This document shows, one piece after another, positions 25,080 through 33,947 of a DNA stretch of 64,000 nucleotides. This DNA comes from Nannocystis pusilla (GTDB taxonomy: Bacteria > Myxococcota_A > Polyangia > Nannocystales > Nannocystaceae): positions 62,001 through 126,000 of the forward strand of contig NZ_JAIRAU010000031.1 in the NCBI RefSeq assembly GCF_020073745.1, given 5' to 3'. The first letter of the stretch is position 1. Every line of letters starts with the position of its first letter. Both the position numbers and the translations under genes were made by a program. The notes beneath the pieces were generated by a model, which was given only the letters and a program-made list of their open reading frames with translations, did no database searches and was not told the DNA's origin.

Positions 25080-27953
25080 ATGAAAGACAAATCCCGCGAC
25101 CTTCCCTCCTGCTTCGATTGCGCCGCCGAGCCCGGCGGGCGCTTGGAGCAGATGTTCGTCGAGATCGTGCAGAAGCGGCGCATCGCGCTCGGCCAGTCGC
25201 CGGCGATGCGGCCGGTGTTCCGCAAGCTGCACGGGGTGGTCGGCGCCCGCTTCGTCGTCAAGCCGGGCCTGCCGCCCGACCTCGCCGTCGGCGTATTCGC
25301 CGGCTCGGCGTACGACGCCTGGGTCCGCTTCTCGAGCGACACCGCCCCCACCAGCAGCGACCTGACCAGCACCATCGGCGTCGGCATCAAGCTGTTCGGG
25401 GTGCCCGGGCGCAAGCTGCTCGGCGACGGCGAGACCCACGACTTCCTGCTGCAGAACCACGACGTGTTCTTCGTCGACACCGCGAAGGACATGTGCGAGT
25501 TCACCTACGCCGGCGTGGTCGCCGGCGATTATCAACCGTACCTCGACGCCCACCCGCGCACCGACCAGATCCTCAAGGACATGGCCAAGGTCGAGGGCAG
25601 CGTCCTCACCACGAATTATTGGAGCGCCCTGCCGTTCCGCCTCGGCAGCAGCGATTACGTCAAGTACCTCCTGCGCCCGACCACCCTGCCCGCGAACGTC
25701 CCCGACGACGACCCCGATTACCTGGCCACCGACCTGCGCACGCGCCTGCGCGACGGCGGCTACACCTTCGAGTTCTGCGTCCAGCGGCGCACCGATCCGG
25801 CCAACATGCCGCTCGACGCGGCGACCGTGCCGTGGAACAGCGAGCCGATCGTGGTCGCCACGCTCGAGATCCCGCAGCAGGACATCGACGCCGCCGGGCA
25901 GAGCAGCTACGGCGAGAACCTCGCCTTCAACATCTGGCACGCGCTCGCCGAGCACGAGCCGGTCGGCAGCATCGCCGAGGTGCGCAGGCGGGTCTACGCC
26001 GCCAGCGCGACCACGCGTCACACCGCCAACGGCGTCGCCGACGAGGAGCCGCGGGTCAAGCGGCCGTTTCCTCCGGCCGCGCCCGCGCCCGCCGACTCGT
26101 GCATCGTCGGCGCGGTGATCCACCCCGCGATCGGCGTCGCCCGCGTCGGCAACAGCCCCGACAAGTGGTTCTACGGCCCCGAGGTGCCCGACCCGCCGGC
26201 CCCCGAGCCCGGCAGCCGCCGCGACGACCAGGGCCGTCTCGCCCGCCAGGCCGCCCGGTTCCGCGTCTACGGCGTCGACGCCACCGGCAAGATCGTGCGC
26301 GAGCTGACCGACGCGCAGGTCAAGTGGACCGTCCACCTCGCCAACAAGAAGGCGGCCTGGTACGAGTTCCAGCTCGCCCTCGACATCCCCGAGGCCGCCT
26401 CTGCGCCGCCGACCCTGCTGCGCAACGCCGGCGTCGGCGATCGCAAGCAGCTCGTCATCGACCCCGGGCCGCGCAGCGTCTCCGGCGTCGACCGGCCGGG
26501 CGTCGCGTTCGACACCGGCACCTTCATGGGCGCGCGCGTCTACCTCGGCGAGCTGCGCACCGACGACAAGGGGCGCCTCGTCGTCCTCGGCGGGCGCGGC
26601 CACTCGGCCTCGTTCGACGGCAGCCGCGCCGTCACTTTCGGCAACAACGACGGCTGGCACGACGACACCGCCGACGGCCCGGTCACCGCCGAGGTCGAGC
26701 TCGACGGCCGCGCCCTCGCGGTCAAGCCGGCGTGGGTGATCGTCGCGCCGCCCGACTACGCGCCGATGCGCAAGAGCGTGCGGACGATGTGGGATCTGAT
26801 GCGCGACCTGGCGATCCAGAACGGCATGCTGCCCCGGCCCGCGCGGCCCTCGTTCAACCACGACATCCGCCCGATCTTCGAGCGCCTGTCCGGCCTGCAG
26901 TGGGTCAACGCCGGCTTCGCCGCCGCGTTCGGCTACAAGGGCCAGTTCGACCTGACCGAGCCGACCACGCTGCGCCGGCTCGCCGTCGCCGACCCGGCCC
27001 AGCGCGAGGCCCGGCACGTGCTCGCCAACCAGTTCCGCGTCCTCGACCGCGACGCCTGGGCCGCCCAGCCGTGGCCGTGGCTGTACGGCGACGCGATGAA
27101 CGTCCCGCCCGCCGAGACCCCGCGGCAGAACGCGGCGCTCACCGACACCCAGCTGGCCATGCTGCAGCAGTGGGCCGCCGGCGACTTCGACGAGGACTAC
27201 GACACCGCCCCGCCGCCGGCCCGCCTCGAGGACTACCCGGTCGCCCGGCAGGGCGACGCGCTCGACCGCGCCGCCCTCGACCACTGCCTCGCCGACGCCT
27301 TCCACCCCGGCTGCGAGATGACCTGGCCCGTGCGACATGCCTCGATGTACATGTCCGCGTTTCGCTTCAAGCACGCCGCCCACAAGGTCGAGCCGAGCTA
27401 CGGCGCGAGCCTGATCGGCGACACGCTGACCCTGCCCGACGGGCCGCTGGCCGGGCAGTTCCCCGGCGGGATCACCCGCTGGATGGCCGTGCCGTGGCAG
27501 ACCGACACCGCCAGCTGCCGCTCCGGCTACCTCAAGTCGTACGACCCCTACCTGCCGACCTTCTGGCCGGCGCGGGTGCCCAACCAGGTGCTCACGCGCG
27601 ACAACTACGACATCGTCGTCGACCCGAGCAAGCCGCTCGCCGAGCGCCTGGCCGCGTTCGCCAACCGGGCCTCGTGGACGCGCACCTTCGACAGGAGCTC
27701 GTACACCGACACGATCAACAACTTCATCGGCCACATCGAGTCGCCCGGGATCGTCGAGCCGCGCCCCGGCCCGAGCGACGGCGCGCCGTTCCCCGCGGTG
27801 ATCGAGGTCGAGGATCTGCCGCCCCCGCTGCTCGCCGTGCCGCAGAGCAAACGACCCACGGCCGGGGCCACCCCGCAGGAGGTCGAGGCGCTCGAGCAGG
27901 AGCTGCTGGCGATCGAGAAGGTCCATCGCTTCCCGACCGGGCTGCGCCGATGA
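25080..27953 (+). CDS. Catalase-like domain fused to a LodA/GoxA-family CTQ-dependent amino acid oxidase
   Basis: 957 residues, no signal peptide. Residues 1-318 are a catalase-related heme domain: RKLHGVVG with distal His51, WVRFSSDTAP, GVGIKLFG, NHDVFFVD, and FNIWHALAEHEPVGSI leading to RRRVY with Arg302 and Tyr306 as candidate proximal ligand. A Pro/Ala linker (about 320-338) joins a full LodA/GoxA domain beginning CIVGAVIHPAIGVARVGNSP. LodA proteins oxidise amino acids (lysine epsilon-amine, glycine) with a cysteine-tryptophylquinone made from their own Cys and Trp and release H2O2. LDHCLADAFHPG gives Cys736 and RWMAVPWQTD gives Trp801; their 65-residue spacing equals that of the LodA pair Cys516/Trp581 as I recall it, so they are my best guess. 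The next gene is the LodB partner. The catalase part could remove the oxidase's peroxide; substrate unknown. Confidence 0.9.
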   Translation: MKDKSRDLPSCFDCAAEPGGRLEQMFVEIVQKRRIALGQSPAMRPVFRKLHGVVGARFVVKPGLPPDLAVGVFAGSAYDAWVRFSSDTAPTSSDLTSTIGVGIKLFGVPGRKLLGDGETHDFLLQNHDVFFVDTAKDMCEFTYAGVVAGDYQPYLDAHPRTDQILKDMAKVEGSVLTTNYWSALPFRLGSSDYVKYLLRPTTLPANVPDDDPDYLATDLRTRLRDGGYTFEFCVQRRTDPANMPLDAATVPWNSEPIVVATLEIPQQDIDAAGQSSYGENLAFNIWHALAEHEPVGSIAEVRRRVYAASATTRHTANGVADEEPRVKRPFPPAAPAPADSCIVGAVIHPAIGVARVGNSPDKWFYGPEVPDPPAPEPGSRRDDQGRLARQAARFRVYGVDATGKIVRELTDAQVKWTVHLANKKAAWYEFQLALDIPEAASAPPTLLRNAGVGDRKQLVIDPGPRSVSGVDRPGVAFDTGTFMGARVYLGELRTDDKGRLVVLGGRGHSASFDGSRAVTFGNNDGWHDDTADGPVTAEVELDGRALAVKPAWVIVAPPDYAPMRKSVRTMWDLMRDLAIQNGMLPRPARPSFNHDIRPIFERLSGLQWVNAGFAAAFGYKGQFDLTEPTTLRRLAVADPAQREARHVLANQFRVLDRDAWAAQPWPWLYGDAMNVPPAETPRQNAALTDTQLAMLQQWAAGDFDEDYDTAPPPARLEDYPVARQGDALDRAALDHCLADAFHPGCEMTWPVRHASMYMSAFRFKHAAHKVEPSYGASLIGDTLTLPDGPLAGQFPGGITRWMAVPWQTDTASCRSGYLKSYDPYLPTFWPARVPNQVLTRDNYDIVVDPSKPLAERLAAFANRASWTRTFDRSSYTDTINNFIGHIESPGIVEPRPGPSDGAPFPAVIEVEDLPPPLLAVPQSKRPTAGATPQEVEALEQELLAIEKVHRFPTGLRR

Positions 27954-29032
27954 GCCCGGAGGTCGACGTCGTGGTCGTCGGCGGCGGTCCGGCCGGGGCC
28001 GTCGCCGCGCTGAACCTCGCGCCCGGGCGCCGGCTCCTGCTGGTCGAACGGCGCGAGCGCGCGGTCCGGGTCGGCGAGTCGCTGCTGCCCGCGGCGCGCC
28101 GGCTGCTCGTCGACATGGGCCTGTTCGCCGCGTTCGAGCGCGAGGGCCACGCGCCGTGGTACGGCAACACCTCCTGCTGGGGCAGCGACGCGGTCGAGGA
28201 GCTCGACTTCCTGCGCGGCCCCGACGGCCCCGGCTGGCACCTCGACCGCGCCCGCTTCGAGACCTGGCTGCAGTGCGAGGCCGTGGCCCGCGGCGCTCGC
28301 CTCGTCCACGCCGCCGCCGACCACGTCGCGCCCGCGGGCCCCGGCTGGCGCGTCGTCCTGCGCGGCCCCGGCGGCGTCCTCCACCTGCACGCCCGCGCGC
28401 TGATCGACGCCGGCGGCCGCTGCTCGCCGCTGTCGCGTCGCCTCGGCGGCGGGCGCAGCCGCGACGACCGGCTCGTCTGCGGCTGGCTGCACGGCGAGGG
28501 CGGCGGCCCCGGCCTGACCACCCTCGTCGCCGAGCCCGACGGCTGGTGGTATTCCGCCCCGCTGCCCGGCGAGCGCCAGGTCCTCGCCTTTCACACCGAC
28601 GCCGACCTGCCCGCCGCCCGCGACGCCCGCGACCCGGTGCGCCTGCTCGCCCGCGCCGCCGACGTCCCCGGCCTCGCCCCCGTGCTCGCCGGGGCCCGCT
28701 TCAGCGCGCCCCCGGCCGCCGGCCTGGCCCTGGCCCACGGCACCGTCCTCGCGCCCCCCGCCGGCCCCGGCTGGGCCGCCGTCGGCGACGCCGCCCTCGC
28801 CTTCGACCCCCTCGCCTCGCAGGGCCTGTTCCACGCCCTCTACACCGGCCTCGCCGCTGCCGAGGCGATGAGCCGCCACCTCGACGGCGCCCCCCACGCC
28901 CTCGCCGAGTACGCCCAGCAGCTCGACCGCGTCCGCGCCGCCTACGTCCGCCACCGCGACGACACCTACTGCCGCGAGCAACGCTGGCCCGACCGCCCGT
29001 TCTGGGCCCGCCGCCACGCGCGGGCTGCATGA
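27950..29032 (+). CDS. LodB/GoxB-type FAD-dependent oxidoreductase, CTQ maturation partner
   Basis: 360 residues; its ATG overlaps the stop of the CTQ oxidase (ATGA), so the two are co-translated. VVVVGGGPAGAVAALNLA is the N-terminal dinucleotide-binding motif, followed by RVGESLLPAARRLL, typical of tryptophan-halogenase-like flavoproteins such as LodB. WAAVGDAALAFDPLASQGLFHAL is the second FAD motif (GD and the DPLxSxG loop). It lacks the WxWxIP motif expected of true halogenases. In LodA/LodB systems the flavoprotein is needed to convert the precursor Cys and Trp into the quinone cofactor, and the gene order lodA-lodB is the same here. Cytosolic. Followed by a cluster of CATG palindromes. 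Confidence 0.9.
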   Translation: MSPEVDVVVVGGGPAGAVAALNLAPGRRLLLVERRERAVRVGESLLPAARRLLVDMGLFAAFEREGHAPWYGNTSCWGSDAVEELDFLRGPDGPGWHLDRARFETWLQCEAVARGARLVHAAADHVAPAGPGWRVVLRGPGGVLHLHARALIDAGGRCSPLSRRLGGGRSRDDRLVCGWLHGEGGGPGLTTLVAEPDGWWYSAPLPGERQVLAFHTDADLPAARDARDPVRLLARAADVPGLAPVLAGARFSAPPAAGLALAHGTVLAPPAGPGWAAVGDAALAFDPLASQGLFHALYTGLAAAEAMSRHLDGAPHALAEYAQQLDRVRAAYVRHRDDTYCREQRWPDRPFWARRHARAA

Positions 29033-29038
29033 CTGAAC

Positions 29039-29101
29039 GAACATGTTCTTTCGAGAATGTCCATACAGACATGCATGAAAGGACATGCTCCCATGAGCAT
29101 G
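29039..29101. repeat. Cluster of CATG-core palindromes between convergent genes
   Basis: GAACATGTTC (29039-29048, perfect palindrome), then AGACATGCATG, then a hairpin with arms CATGCTC and GAGCATG around CCAT (29084-29101); ACATG recurs at 29110. At least five ACATG/GCATG occurrences in 75 bp. The cluster starts 7 bp past the LodB stop and ends 68 bp before the P450 stop. Confidence 0.75.
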
Positions 29102-29168
29102 CCCTGTACAACATGCGCGCACGCCCATGACGGCATGGGCGGCCGCAACCCGCCGCGGCGCGCCCGCC

Positions 29169-30338
29169 TCACCCTTCCGTGCAGCGCAGGCGCAGGTGGG
29201 TCGGGCCGAGCACGTGGATGGCGCGGCGCGGCTGCCACGGCTCGTCGTCGGCGCGCTCCATGCGGACGAAGCGGGCCAGCAGCTCGCCCATGGCCACGCG
29301 GGCCTCGAGGCGCGACAGCGGCGCGCCGACGCAGAAGTGGATCCCGTGGCCGAACGCGAGGTGGGGGTTGGGGTCGCGGGTGATGTCGAAGTGGTGCGGG
29401 TCGTCGAACTTGCGCGGGTCGCGGTTCGCCGCGCCGATCATCGGCATCACCATGCGACCTTCGGGGATCGTCCGCCCGTGCAGCTCGACCGGCGAGCGCG
29501 TCACGCGGAACATCGCCTGGACCGGCGAGCGGTGGCGCAGCACCTCCTCGATCGCCGTGCCCAGCAGCTCCGGCGTCGCGCGCAGGCGGGCCAGCTCGTG
29601 CGGGTGCTCGAGCAGGCACAGCACCGCGTTGGCGATCAGGTTGGTCGTCGTCTCGTGCCCCGCCGACAGCAGCAGCTGAAAGAAGCCGAGCAGCTCGTCG
29701 GCGCCGAGCAGCTCGCCGTCAGCGTCGGCCTCGACCAGCCGCGTCAGCAGATCGTCGCGCCCGGCGACCCGCCGCGAGTCGGTGAGCCCGGCCAGGTACT
29801 CGCGCATCTCGTCGGTCACCGCCGCGAACTCGGCGTGCACCCGCGCCGCCGCCTCGCCGCCGGCCACCGACCACCCGAGCGCCATGATCACGTCGCTCCA
29901 CCGGCGGTAGCGCGGCAGGTCCTCGGCCGGCGCGCCGAACAGCTCGGCGATGACCCGCAGCGGCAGCGGCACCGCGAACTCGTCGACCAGGTCGAACGCC
30001 TCGCGCCCGCGCGTCGCCGCCAGCAGCTCGCGCGCCAGCTCGCGGATCCGCGGCTCCATCGCCGCCACCGCCCGCGGCGCGAACCCGCGGGTGACCAGCG
30101 CGCGCAGCCGGGTGTGCCGCGGCTGATCGTTGAACACCAGCCATTGCGACGTCATCGCCGGCGGCGCCACCACGGCCGAGCTGAACACCTCGTGGTCGTT
30201 CAGGGCCCGGCGGACGCTGTCGTGATCGAGCAACATCCACACGTCGGTCCGCGAGTCGTGGACCACCGGCGACTCCGATCGCAGGTGCTCGTAGAACGGA
30301 TACGGGTCGCGACGGACGCTGTCGGCGAAGAGTTCCAT
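29169..30338 (-). CDS. Cytochrome P450, bacterial class I type
   Basis: 389 residues, soluble, the usual length for bacterial P450s. Oxygen-activation helix motif LLSAGHETTTN, the ExxR pair in EEVLRHRSP, and the heme-thiolate loop FGHGIHFCVGAPLSRLEARV with the ligand Cys are all intact. It resembles CYP107-like macrolide and terpene hydroxylases in general layout, but the substrate is not predictable. No ferredoxin or reductase gene adjoins. Start at ATG 30338 (MELFADSVRRDPYPFY), which is where such P450s begin. Confidence 0.95.
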   Translation of the reverse strand: MELFADSVRRDPYPFYEHLRSESPVVHDSRTDVWMLLDHDSVRRALNDHEVFSSAVVAPPAMTSQWLVFNDQPRHTRLRALVTRGFAPRAVAAMEPRIRELARELLAATRGREAFDLVDEFAVPLPLRVIAELFGAPAEDLPRYRRWSDVIMALGWSVAGGEAAARVHAEFAAVTDEMREYLAGLTDSRRVAGRDDLLTRLVEADADGELLGADELLGFFQLLLSAGHETTTNLIANAVLCLLEHPHELARLRATPELLGTAIEEVLRHRSPVQAMFRVTRSPVELHGRTIPEGRMVMPMIGAANRDPRKFDDPHHFDITRDPNPHLAFGHGIHFCVGAPLSRLEARVAMGELLARFVRMERADDEPWQPRRAIHVLGPTHLRLRCTEG

Positions 30339-30502
30339 GCCGCCATGGTGAAGGGCGCGCTCCCGGCGGCACTCGCACGTCGCGCGAACGCCCGCCGCGC
30401 CCGCGCCATGGCGACTCTGGGGCCGCTGCTCGCTCGAAGTGCGCACATCGCGGCCCGACTGCGGCTTGACCGCCGGGCTCGCTGCGGTCGATCGTCCGGG
30501 AC

Positions 30503-31045
30503 ATGCCGGCGACCCCCGGACAGCCCACGACGGACCAGGCCACGATCCTCGAGATGCGCTCGCTCGCCGACTACCCGCCGGGCCTGCTGGGCGTCGTCGC
30601 CGGCCTGTTCGGGCGGATCATCGGCGCCAGCCACGGCACCGACTGGCAGGTCGACGTCTTCATCGCCGAGGGCCAGGCCGAGTTCCTGCGCCGCTTCGAC
30701 CCGGCCCGCGACCGCGTGTGGGTGGCGATGATCGCCGGCGTGCCGCACGGCGCCCTGACGATCGACGGCCCGCGCCCCGAGGCCGGCCGCGACGCCGCCC
30801 GCCTGCGCTTCTTCATCCTCGACGAGGCCACCCGCGGCCGCGGCCTCGGCCGCGAGATGCTCGCCCGCGCCATGGCCTTCTGCCGCGACCAGGGCTACGC
30901 CCGCGTCTACCTCACCACCCTGCCCGGCCTCGACGCCGCCCGCCGATTGTACGAAGCATGCGGCTTCCGATTGATCGCCCACAGCGACCCGCCGTTCTGC
31001 GGCAGCGACCACGGCGAGCAGACCTACGAATGGCGCGCGCCCTGA
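30503..31045 (+). CDS. GNAT family N-acetyltransferase
   Basis: 180 residues. The acetyl-CoA pyrophosphate loop appears as RGRGLGREML (motif A, RxxGxG), preceded by the beta-strand RLRFFILDEATRG and followed by YLTTLPGLDAARRLYEACGFRLI, the usual motif B region. VWVAMIAGVPHGALTID is the early strand pair. Substrate unknown. Divergent from the P450 gene; 164 bp between the starts hold both promoters. The start ATG 30503 could be replaced by a later one near residue 18 (MRSLADY). Confidence 0.88.
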   Translation: MPATPGQPTTDQATILEMRSLADYPPGLLGVVAGLFGRIIGASHGTDWQVDVFIAEGQAEFLRRFDPARDRVWVAMIAGVPHGALTIDGPRPEAGRDAARLRFFILDEATRGRGLGREMLARAMAFCRDQGYARVYLTTLPGLDAARRLYEACGFRLIAHSDPPFCGSDHGEQTYEWRAP

Positions 31046-31436
31046 GCGGCGCAATTGCAGGTCTCGCGGCCTTCGCCGGCGCGACTTCACCCGGGCGGTA
31101 ACCACACCCGTAGCGCTCAGTTCAGCTTCTACTCGACGTTGTCGGACCGCCCTCACCGGGCCGGCCCGTACGGGCGCGACGCTCACCGTGCCCGCGCTGG
31201 ACGTGTTGGCGAGACGCCCGCCATGGCAACCGCGACTGCTCGCGCTTCGCCTGGCTGCTCGCTCGCTAGATTCGCCGACCGCGCTGCCGAGGTCGCCGCA
31301 CTTGGCGGCCAGGCGCGGCGAGATCGGCGGCGACATCGCCAGCGTCCTGGACACGCCAAATCACCGCTGGCGACGGTATCGAGAAGAGTGCGCGTCACAC
31401 CTTGCAGCTCTCCGAACCTCATCCAGGTATCCCAGG
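31046..31436. other. Intergenic gap without a recognisable gene
   Basis: Precedes the candidate bacteriocin-like pair. Base composition falls towards its right end (toward 31437), in line with the following two genes. No palindrome of the CATG family. Confidence 0.45.
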
Positions 31437-32003
31437 ATGCTCCTGCACACCATGCTCCTCCTCTCCGTCTCCTCGCCGGCCCCGAAGCTGGCGTGCGAGC
31501 AGGTCGAGGCTACCTTCGCTGAAGCAGCGGCGTTGCCAAGCGACATCAGGAACCTCGCAGCCTCATTCGACTTCACGGACGGGATCGCCGGCCGGATCGA
31601 CTATGACCTGCCGGACGTCGGCGCGGTGAGCATTGCATTGTCGCTCGATGCGAGCGGGAGCGGTACGGCTGCACTGGTCATCGATCGCGTTCCGTTCGTC
31701 GACCTCCGGTTCGTCGATTGGGAGTTCGCTGGCGAGCTCGATCACTCACCGACATCCTCATCCCCGAAGGACGTGGCCCGCATCGCCGCCAGTACCGTGC
31801 AAGTCTGGTTGGATGAAGGTCTTGAGCTCGGGGGCCCGAGTGAGGACGAGGAGCGATGGAAGTGTTGGCTCGCTGGAGCCTTTACGGCCGCCACGGTCGG
31901 CATTATCACAGTGACCGGCTGTGGTCCCTGCGGCGCCACGACTGCGCTCGCCGCCGGGGCCTATGTGAAGAACAAATGTGACAAGGCCCAGAACAAGAAG
32001 TGA
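31437..32003 (+). CDS. Hypothetical secreted protein with a Cys-containing, bacteriocin-like C-terminal tail
   Basis: 188 residues; not recognised as a named family. N-terminus MLLHTMLLLSVSSPAPKLAC is hydrophobic and could be a short signal or lipoprotein signal. A middle of about 110 residues is acidic and beta-rich. The last 45 residues form a separate block: Trp141-x-Cys143, a Gly/Ala/Thr/Ile hydrophobic stretch (144-160), GCGPCG (Cys162, Cys165), a second hydrophobic stretch, Cys181, and a basic end (KAQNKK). Leader-plus-small-hydrophobic-Cys-domain is the layout of halocin C8-like and some class II bacteriocin precursors; that is a resemblance of layout, not a demonstrated homology. Followed by a four-helix membrane protein with overlapping or near-overlapping start. 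GC content is visibly lower than in neighbours. An alternative start is ATG 31452. Confidence 0.65.
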   Translation: MLLHTMLLLSVSSPAPKLACEQVEATFAEAAALPSDIRNLAASFDFTDGIAGRIDYDLPDVGAVSIALSLDASGSGTAALVIDRVPFVDLRFVDWEFAGELDHSPTSSSPKDVARIAASTVQVWLDEGLELGGPSEDEERWKCWLAGAFTAATVGIITVTGCGPCGATTALAAGAYVKNKCDKAQNKK

Positions 32004-32011
32004 AGGGGCCC

Positions 32012-32551
32012 ATGGAACTCTCGATCTACGGGAAGCGGGCCTTCCCGGCCCAGCACCTGGGTTTCTGGCCGACGCGAGAATTCTGGAGCGTCGCGATTCG
32101 CACCCCCCTGGGTATCGGGGCGATGGTTTTGGCCTTCATCCCACTCATGCTCCTGGACAGCTTGTTCGGTCTATCGGCGTGGCAACTATGGGTGTATGGT
32201 CTGCTGCTGCTCCCTCTTGCCGGCATCATCGAGCGGTTCACGCGCGAACGGATCCAGCGACGACCGCCCCGGTTACCCGCCCCCGCCCCCCCGCAGCCCG
32301 CGGCCCTGGTTCAGGTTCGCCCGGATCAACCTCTCGGCTTCTGTGCCACCGAGGAGTTTCAACAGGCCTTCTTCCGTCACCATTTCGGGACCCTCGGAGG
32401 AGCCGTGCGGTTCGCCCTGGAGCTGTCACTCGGCGCTCTTGTCGTATTTGCCGCGGGCCCGTTTTGGGGCATCGGCATGATCATGGTGTATGCCATCTGG
32501 CTCGGCGCGGTCGAGCGGCGCTGCCGTAGAAGGCTCGAATTGCCCGAGTGA
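32012..32551 (+). CDS. Four-segment membrane protein with an internal duplication (candidate immunity protein)
   Basis: 179 residues; family not recognised. Two halves repeat one plan: LGFWPTREFW, two hydrophobic segments, then IERFTRERIQRR; and again LGFCATEEFQ, two hydrophobic segments, then VERRCRRRLE. A Pro/Ala-rich linker separates the halves. Membrane segments are at about 30-48, 55-73, 128-146 and 150-168, with both Arg-rich ends cytosolic. A GTG at 32000 would overlap the upstream stop (GTGA) and add four residues; I prefer ATG 32012, which has AAGGGG just before it. The tight coupling to the bacteriocin-like gene suggests export or self-protection, but nothing in the sequence proves it. 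Confidence 0.75.
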   Translation: MELSIYGKRAFPAQHLGFWPTREFWSVAIRTPLGIGAMVLAFIPLMLLDSLFGLSAWQLWVYGLLLLPLAGIIERFTRERIQRRPPRLPAPAPPQPAALVQVRPDQPLGFCATEEFQQAFFRHHFGTLGGAVRFALELSLGALVVFAAGPFWGIGMIMVYAIWLGAVERRCRRRLELPE

Positions 32552-32631
32552 CGCCAGAGACATCACCCGGGTTTGATGTGCGCCTCAGCCGGCCGACGGC
32601 TGGCGCCTGTCACGTCCGCGCGGGCACGAGC

Positions 32632-32643
32632 GAGACATGCCTC
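32632..32643. repeat. Degenerate CATG palindrome between convergent genes
   Basis: GAGACATGCCTC, a palindrome with one mismatched pair, 25 bp before the stop of the leftward NHL lipoprotein and 80 bp after the membrane protein stop. A decayed family member. Confidence 0.4.
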
Positions 32644-32667
32644 AAGGAGGGGCGGCGCGACCACGCC

Positions 32668-33840
32668 TCACGGATCGACGCGGACGATCTCGTTCGCGCC
32701 GGCGTCCGCGTACCACAGGTCGCCGGCCGGCCCGATCGTGATCCCCATGATGCGCTTGGCCGGCGTGGTCATGCGATCGATCTCCTTGCCCTCGAGGTCG
32801 AACGCGATGATGTCGCCGGTGCCGTGCTCGGAGACGAGGATCCGTCCGTCGTGCAGCGCCAGGCCGGAGGGCTCGTCGAGGCCCTCGGCGAGGACCTGCA
32901 CGTCGGCCCCTTCGACGCCGGTGTACTCCGCGCCGTCCCAGTCGCCCGGGATGGTGCCGGTGTTCGTGCCGGTGGCGGTGTCGAGGCGCAGCAGCCGGCC
33001 GGCGCCGGTGTCGGCGATGTACAGCATCCCGGTCGCGTGATCGAGCTCCATGTGTCCGGGGATGTTGCCCTTCCGCGTCACCGTGACGTCGGTGTAGCGC
33101 GTGATGATGCCGTCGGTGTGGTCGCTGCCGCCGGGCCCGTGGTCGGCCTGGAAGTCGTAGCGGACGATGTTGCCGTCCATCCCGTCGAAGGCCCAGAACG
33201 CGTTGCCGGCCTCGTGGGCGATGCCCATGCACAGCGGGCTCTGGTGCAGCATGTCGAGGTGGCTGCCCTCCTGCCCGTTGGGCGGGAACTCCTGGCCGAC
33301 CTTGGCGAAGATCTCCAGGTCGGCGGGCCACAGCGCCGGCCCCATGAAGTCGTCGGGGTCCTGCGGCCCGACGTTCCACTCGTTGCGCGACTCCTGGCAG
33401 GTCGCAAACGTGTTCAGATCGCCGAACGCGGCCGACGACACGTAGGCCATGAAGTGCTGCCCGTAGGCGTCGATCCGCTCCTCCGACGTCTGCTGCGCGG
33501 TGCCGGGCGCGAAGTAGATCACGACGCCGTGGCTCAGCATGTTGAACGTCCACAGCTGGTCGGGCGCGGCCGGGTTGAACTCGAGGTCGCGGACCGCGTT
33601 CAGGCCGTCCTCGGCGGTGCCGATGACGACGAAGTTCGCGCCGAACTCGGGCACGACGTGCGCCTCGCCGGTGGTGCCGGTCGGGGCGTCCGTCGTGCTG
33701 CCGGTCGGCTCGCTCGCGCCGGTCGTCGCGGGTCCGTCCGTGCTCCCGGTCGAGGTCTCGCCGGCGTCCGGGTTCGGGTCGCCCCCGCACGAGGCGACGA
33801 CGAGCGAGAGGAGGAGCGAGGGCGAGAGGCGCGGCGACAT
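32668..33840 (-). CDS. Lipoprotein with NHL/SMP-30-like beta-propeller
   Basis: 390 residues. ATG 33840 gives a signal peptide with lipobox VASC followed by a Thr/Gly/Ser/Asp linker to about residue 62. The mature domain has repeated strands of the type GMLYIADTGAGRLLRLDTATG, EPSGLALHDGRILVSEHGTG and GDLWYADAGANEIVRVD, the NHL-like propeller pattern of six or so blades that ends flush with the C-terminus. DLEFNPAAPDQLWTFN and MGIAHEAGNAFWAFDG are earlier blades. Probably a surface protein or a lactonase-like hydrolase; no metal-binding triad is obvious. Convergent with the membrane protein gene at 32551; divergent from the Cys-rich lipoprotein. Confidence 0.85.
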   Translation of the reverse strand: MSPRLSPSLLLSLVVASCGGDPNPDAGETSTGSTDGPATTGASEPTGSTTDAPTGTTGEAHVVPEFGANFVVIGTAEDGLNAVRDLEFNPAAPDQLWTFNMLSHGVVIYFAPGTAQQTSEERIDAYGQHFMAYVSSAAFGDLNTFATCQESRNEWNVGPQDPDDFMGPALWPADLEIFAKVGQEFPPNGQEGSHLDMLHQSPLCMGIAHEAGNAFWAFDGMDGNIVRYDFQADHGPGGSDHTDGIITRYTDVTVTRKGNIPGHMELDHATGMLYIADTGAGRLLRLDTATGTNTGTIPGDWDGAEYTGVEGADVQVLAEGLDEPSGLALHDGRILVSEHGTGDIIAFDLEGKEIDRMTTPAKRIMGITIGPAGDLWYADAGANEIVRVDP

Positions 33841-33947
33841 CACGGGAGGATACACGACGCGCGCCGCCCCCGTCGCGCGCCCGCGCACTTCGCTCGCCGC
33901 ACTGCAGCGGCTGGTGCCCGCTCCGCCGCTGGGGCATCTTCCAGCCC

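Noticed and set aside
21174..27926. Minus-strand open frame of more than 2,200 codons
   Set aside because: It runs antisense to poxB, the di-heme protein and the CTQ oxidase, all with clear motifs. Its translation is Val/Asp/Gly/Arg/Glu-rich without any domain; long antisense frames are normal at this GC content.
27950..29032. Calling the flavoprotein a tryptophan halogenase
   Set aside because: It lacks the WxWxIP motif and is shorter than halogenases; its overlap with a CTQ oxidase gene fits LodB.
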